The position numbers and the translations under genes were made by a program. From positions 3,190,289-3,254,288 of the forward strand of contig JAGFBZ010000261.1 in NCBI GenBank assembly GCA_018398805.1: a DNA stretch of 64,000 bases. Reading direction: 5' to 3'. The notes under the pieces are model-generated. The model saw only the letters and a program-made list of their open reading frames with translations. It was not told the origin of the DNA and did not search any database. How positions within the stretch are numbered: the first letter of the stretch is position 1; each line of letters begins with the position of its first letter. Positions 59,861-64,000 of the stretch are shown here, one piece after another. The DNA comes from Hirundichthys speculiger. Its lineage: Eukaryota; Chordata; Actinopteri; Beloniformes; Exocoetidae.

Positions 59861-60614
59861 TTGAAAAAAACATGGCACAACTCCCACTGATTTGGAAGAC
59901 ATTTGTATGAAGGGACAAAATGCAGAAGAATGTTGATGTGCTGAACTTCAGAAGAAGTTCCAGGCTATGTTAACTTTTTTTTTGCAAGAAAAAGATCAGC
60001 ACTGATGGCGTAATCAGTGGAGATCCTGTCTACTTCTACTGAAATAACTGGAGGAGACTACTACACGGAAAGGCACAGGTCTGCAAAGCCCCAGAAGAAT
60101 GTGAGTTATACCCCATTGCACACCCATTACCCTGTGGTTACTTGGGTAGCCCCTATAAAACGTGGGCAGTATATCCTATGTGCTCTATGCATCACAAGTC
60201 GTTTGCTTCAATCCTAAATGCTCTGATAGTATTTTTTGATTGTGTGCATAGGTTGTGAAGATGTGTTCTCAATGGAGATGTCTGCAGTAAATCAGTCTTG
60301 GACTGTGGTGCCAAATTATTGTTAATAGCACTTTTCACCAAGCTCATCGCATCCCACACTATTGAGGCCACCAGGATCAACTTGGATTGTTGTCAGGTAT
60401 AGCGTTCCTCCTCGTAACTATTAATGATTAATTTCTAATAACGGGGCACCACCCCCTTTTATAGATAAAGAGGGAAACTATAATTTATCAGTCTCTTATC
60501 TGAATGCAAGTTCTTGTCGAGCTGGATTTGCCGGGTAAATCAATCAAGGATTCACGAATAATTTTACAAACATTTATTTAGACATAGGCACGAACACAGA
60601 CAAACATAAAACAG

Positions 60615-60615
<1 letters not shown>
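59861..60615. other. No gene seen
   Basis: No recognised exon. The phrase TAATAACGGGGCACCACCCC (60436 on) looks like part of a repeat but I cannot place it. Confidence 0.35.

Positions 60616-60659
<44 letters not shown>
60616..60659. repeat. (TA)n microsatellite
   Basis: About 21 TA units. Confidence 0.96.
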
Positions 60660-60661
<2 letters not shown>

Positions 60662-60675
60662 GGTATATAGATATA

Positions 60676-61039
60676 CAGTCATGGAAAAAAATTATTAGAC
60701 CACCCTTGTTTTCTTCAGTTTCTTGTTCATTTTAATACCTGGTACAACTAAAGTTACATTTGTTTGGACAAACATAACAATAACCACAAAGATTGCTCAT
60801 AAGAGTTTTATTTAAGAGCTGATATCTTACCATTTTCCATGGTTTTCTTGATTATAACCTAAATCACTTAAGTTTTTACATCAATAGCTATGGTGTTGTA
60901 CTGCCAAAAACACTGCTTTTATGCATTCAGTGTTTTCTTTTCTATCTGTTTTAGTCACATGATGACGTTTAGTGGTACTAGGTAAAATGAACAAGAAAGT
61001 GAAGAAAAAATGGTGGTCTAATAATTTTTTCCATGACTG
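60676..61039. mobile_element. Tc1-derived MITE
   Basis: CAGTCATGGAAAAAAATTAT at the left and TAATTTTTTCCATGACTG at the right, TA on both sides (60674-60675, 61040-61041). 364 bp, no transposase; a well-known fish Tc1 MITE layout. Confidence 0.88.
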
Positions 61040-61041
61040 TA

Positions 61042-62480
61042 TGTATATACAATCACGCATGTAAGGACTGGAGTCCCATAGATCACTGAAGGAGATCGGT
61101 GGGCTGTTTAGGAGTCAGGAGTCAACAAAACGAAAACAAAGATGTTGAGTAAATGAGAGAGGGAGGGTAAGAGAAAGAATCTGGCAGGAGCAAACAGAAT
61201 TTGGCTACTTCTAAGGAGGAAATCCCTATAGACTGAAAAGGGAAACAAAGTCTTAATCTGAACTAATAAAATGTTCTCTGTGTAACGGTTAAGCCGTTTA
61301 CAGGCAGTGATTATTCCTAATATCTGCCGTGATTTTGGACTTTCAACGGTGGAATGAGACACCAATCTGAACCCACGTGTCCACACCTTACCAGACGAGC
61401 AGAACCAGCTCAGGGAGCGTTCAGCAGCGGTCGTTCCAAAGCGAGTTGCCGTGGACTATCCGAAACTCCTTCGATCTGAGCGGTTAACTGGTTCGGCCAA
61501 CAGAAACCAGTCAGCTCCGTCCTGGGTCAGTCAGACTTGACTTGCAGGCCTGCGGGCCGCGCGAGTGTCGCTCCAGAGGGATTCTTTGGTGGTGATTTTG
61601 TGGCGTCAAACTCACTCTGCGCCAGCCAAAATTCACCGACAGCCACAGGTTAGGCTGACTTAAAAAGTTCAAATCAAGTTGATCCTAGGTTCAAAAAGAA
61701 AAAAAAGGGAAAAATCAAAACTTAAACAGGAGTTATATCAATTAAACAAAAACAAAATGTTTCAATTGCAAGTATCTACGAGTTGCAGGAGTGTCCAAAA
61801 AGGTGAACTGCAATTCCGACGGCTCGCCAGATGCAGAGAAACTTAGGGATGAGAGACATTCAAAAATTATGATTAAAGCCATTGAAAAAAAAACCAAATG
61901 TAAAAATACAAACAAAGAGAAGACTAAGTAAACTACAAGTTAGAGAGGAAAAACCTCTTAATAAATGACAAATAGAAACCTCTTGTAAAGAAAAAAAGAA
62001 AATCCGACTAAATAAAAAAATCTAAAGAAAAGAAAAGAAAATAACTCATCTGGACGGAAAGTAAAACTCTTCTGGAAAAGGGAGAAAAACAAAACTCTTC
62101 TAGGAAAAAGCTGAATAAAAAAGGTCAAAAAGGAAAACCAGAAAAATTGAATTGGGGTATGATGCTAAGACAAAAGTCAACAAATGACTCCAGAATGCTG
62201 GCGGCAGATTTGAATAAAAACAGTGTCACAGAAAATTGATGAAAATAAATAAATAATAACTAAATGAGAGGCCGTTTGTGGAGTAAGGCCAAAATTGAAT
62301 GAGAGGGAGCAATTAAGAGTTTAAAACATTCGGTACCCAAAGATACCCAGAGCGCAAAAAAATTAAAAATAAAGGAAAAGAAAAAATGAAAACAAGAGAG
62401 AGATAAAAACAAAAAAAACAAGAGAGTTGTCACATATTTGGAGAGTCATTGATGGGCTGCTGAGGTCTGATGTCAATGTG
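61042..62480. other. No gene; purine-rich stretch
   Basis: 61120-61240 and 61690-62420 are strongly A/G-rich on the plus strand with repeated AAAACTCTTCTGGAAAAGG-like phrases. No ORF above 92 codons and no recognised motif. A pyrimidine-rich transcript on the minus strand or an unrecognised retroelement are both possible. Confidence 0.35.
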
Positions 62481-64000
62481 ACCGCAATTCTCCCGCGAGA
62501 CGGTGCGTGAACCAATATGGCAGCCTGCCGCTGCTAGAAAATAACAAACTTTTCTCCTGCAATTCTTTTTTCTTTTTTTTCAACGGATTTGGACGACTCA
62601 TCAGGGAACTGGAGTACACTGGCCTAACTCACCTCGAAGATTATATATCGACGACTTTTAAAGTAAACTTCACACCATGGGACGCTCCAACTAAGCCAAA
62701 AAACGCCACAAACCGGATTCACCTGTTCCCTCCGACGTTTCTTCGTCACCTCCACCTTCATCATCGACAACATCTCAAAGCTGTTCAGAGATTAACGACA
62801 CACTTTTGTCCATAGACCAGAAACTCGGTTCTCTTGACGGCAGAGTGGCACTGATAGAAGTCTTGCACAAAGAGTTTCAACAACTTCGCCACAGCCTGAA
62901 AGTGCGTCAATCTGTTGTTGGCTGAATTCCAGGCTGTGGCGAAGTTGTTGAAACTCTGTTCTCTTGACGGCAGAGTGGCACTGATAGAAGTCTTGCACAA
63001 AGAGTTTCAACAACTTCGCCACAGCCTGGAATTCAGCCAACAACAGATTGACGCACTTTCAACTGAAAACAAATCGCTACAACATTCGGTGAACAATTTA
63101 ACCACCCAGCTGTCCTCTGTTAACAACCAGCTCGTCTCTGTTACTGCAGAGAACAAAATAATGAAAGAAACCATTCTGGATTTACAAGCGCGCAGTATGA
63201 GAGACAATCTGATCTTCTCCGGTATTCCAGAACCCCCCAAAGACGAAAAAAAAAATCAATAAAGGATTTCATGATCAAACACCTCAACCTTACCGCCGAA
63301 ACCATCAGTACCATCGCCTTTCACCGTGTCTACCGTCTGGGACCCCGGAAACCCAACTCCACCAGACCCAGACCAGTTGTCACCAAATTCGAGCATTTTA
63401 AACAGAAAGAACTAATTCAGCGACAAGGAAAACAGCTAAAAGGAACAGACTTTGGCCTCAACGACCAATACCCCCAGGAGATCGTCCGCAGACGAAAACA
63501 ACTTATTCTGATTCGGAAACAGATGATTCAGGAAGGTGAGAGAGCAGCTATCGCTGTAGATAAATTATACATCGATGGACAATTGTTTAAAAATATGGAC
63601 ATCACCCCTTGGCTTTACTGACACTCTTCCAGAATTAATTTATGCATAGTTTCCATAACCAAAATAAGTAAATTATTACCCCCCTCCCAGCTATTTTAAT
63701 ACAATATATAAGGCCCTCTTATATTCTTTTTCACTCTTATTTCACGCACCTATCGTGACTTTATGCTTGATCAGTCACATGTCTTATTGCTCCGTTTTGT
63801 TTTTGTTTTTTCTTTTTCTGTCTTGTGTTCTTTTATTTGCACATTTGTATGTTTTACAATGTTTCATGTTTTTTGTACAAGCACATACACCCTCACATAG
63901 ATTTATAACAACACATGTACATAGTCACACACCTACATACACACTCATTCTGTTTTGTGGTTTGCACACACATACAAGGAGTTCACACACATGCTCATCA
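62481..64000 (+). mobile_element. 5' part of an L1/Tx1-type LINE, running off the window
   Basis: A 5' UTR (62481-62676) with ACCAATATGGCAGCCTGCC leads into ORF1 (62677-63621). The part after 63621 is an AT- and CA-rich spacer. ORF2 would lie beyond the window. No left target duplication can be fixed without the right end. Confidence 0.75.
62677..63621 (+). pseudogene. LINE ORF1 (coiled coil plus RRM), with fold-back insertion
   Basis: ATG at 62677, but codon 6 is TAA (62692-62694). A Ser/Pro-rich N-terminus, then a coiled coil (LSIDQKLGSLDGRVALIEV, LSTENKSLQHSVNNL). The RRM part follows: RSMRDNLIFSGIPEPP (about 63190-63236), and after a frameshift in an A run at about 63247, FHRVYRLGPRK and YIDGQLFKNMDITPWLY up to the stop 63619-63621. 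A 130-bp insertion (62899-63028) made of an inverted and a direct copy of its surroundings breaks the frame. The intact protein would bind LINE RNA. Confidence 0.82.

Overview
Teleost fish genomic DNA, judged from Rex3-type, L1-type and R2/NeSL-like LINEs, several Tc1 families, hAT and piggyBac relics, a fish endogenous retrovirus and an intron-rich vertebrate gene. No prokaryotic gene organisation is present. The species cannot be named from the sequence alone.

There is one convincing host gene: herpud2, on the minus strand from about 13.8 kb down to 2.7 kb. It has eight coding exons, every junction obeys GT-AG, the phases agree, and the predicted protein is 383 aa. A non-coding first exon lies upstream. 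Its introns hold a Tc1 transposon (itself hit by a small hAT element), a pogo-like element, and an internal duplication of about 360 bp shared by two different introns.

From 14.6 to 22.3 kb: an internally deleted BED/hAT transposon with a perfect 8-bp target duplication, a 5'-truncated Rex3 retrotransposon lying in a TA microsatellite, simple repeats, an LTR-like segment and a Tc1 relic. From 22.3 to 27.9 kb I see no gene.

From 28.0 to 34.1 kb: a decayed LINE of the restriction-like-endonuclease type, split by a hAT element (carrying a smaller hAT element) and by an L2-tailed element with an intact 130-codon ORF for a small membrane protein. From 34.5 to 43.0 kb: a four-level nest. A TIR element contains an L1 LINE (16-bp target duplication), which contains a hAT element, which contains a solo LTR.

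From 45.2 to 50.1 kb: a young but internally deleted endogenous retrovirus. Its two 675-bp LTRs differ at only two positions. From 56.5 to 58.7 kb: a piggyBac relic split by a hAT element. Next to it lies a cluster of poly-T/poly-A, a TA repeat, four tandem palindromes and a 26-C run. The window ends in ORF1 of a second L1/Tx1-type LINE, broken by a fold-back (template-switch-like) insertion. Apart from herpud2, nearly all recognisable coding sequence is mobile-element debris, and the nesting with target duplications gives a relative order of insertions.
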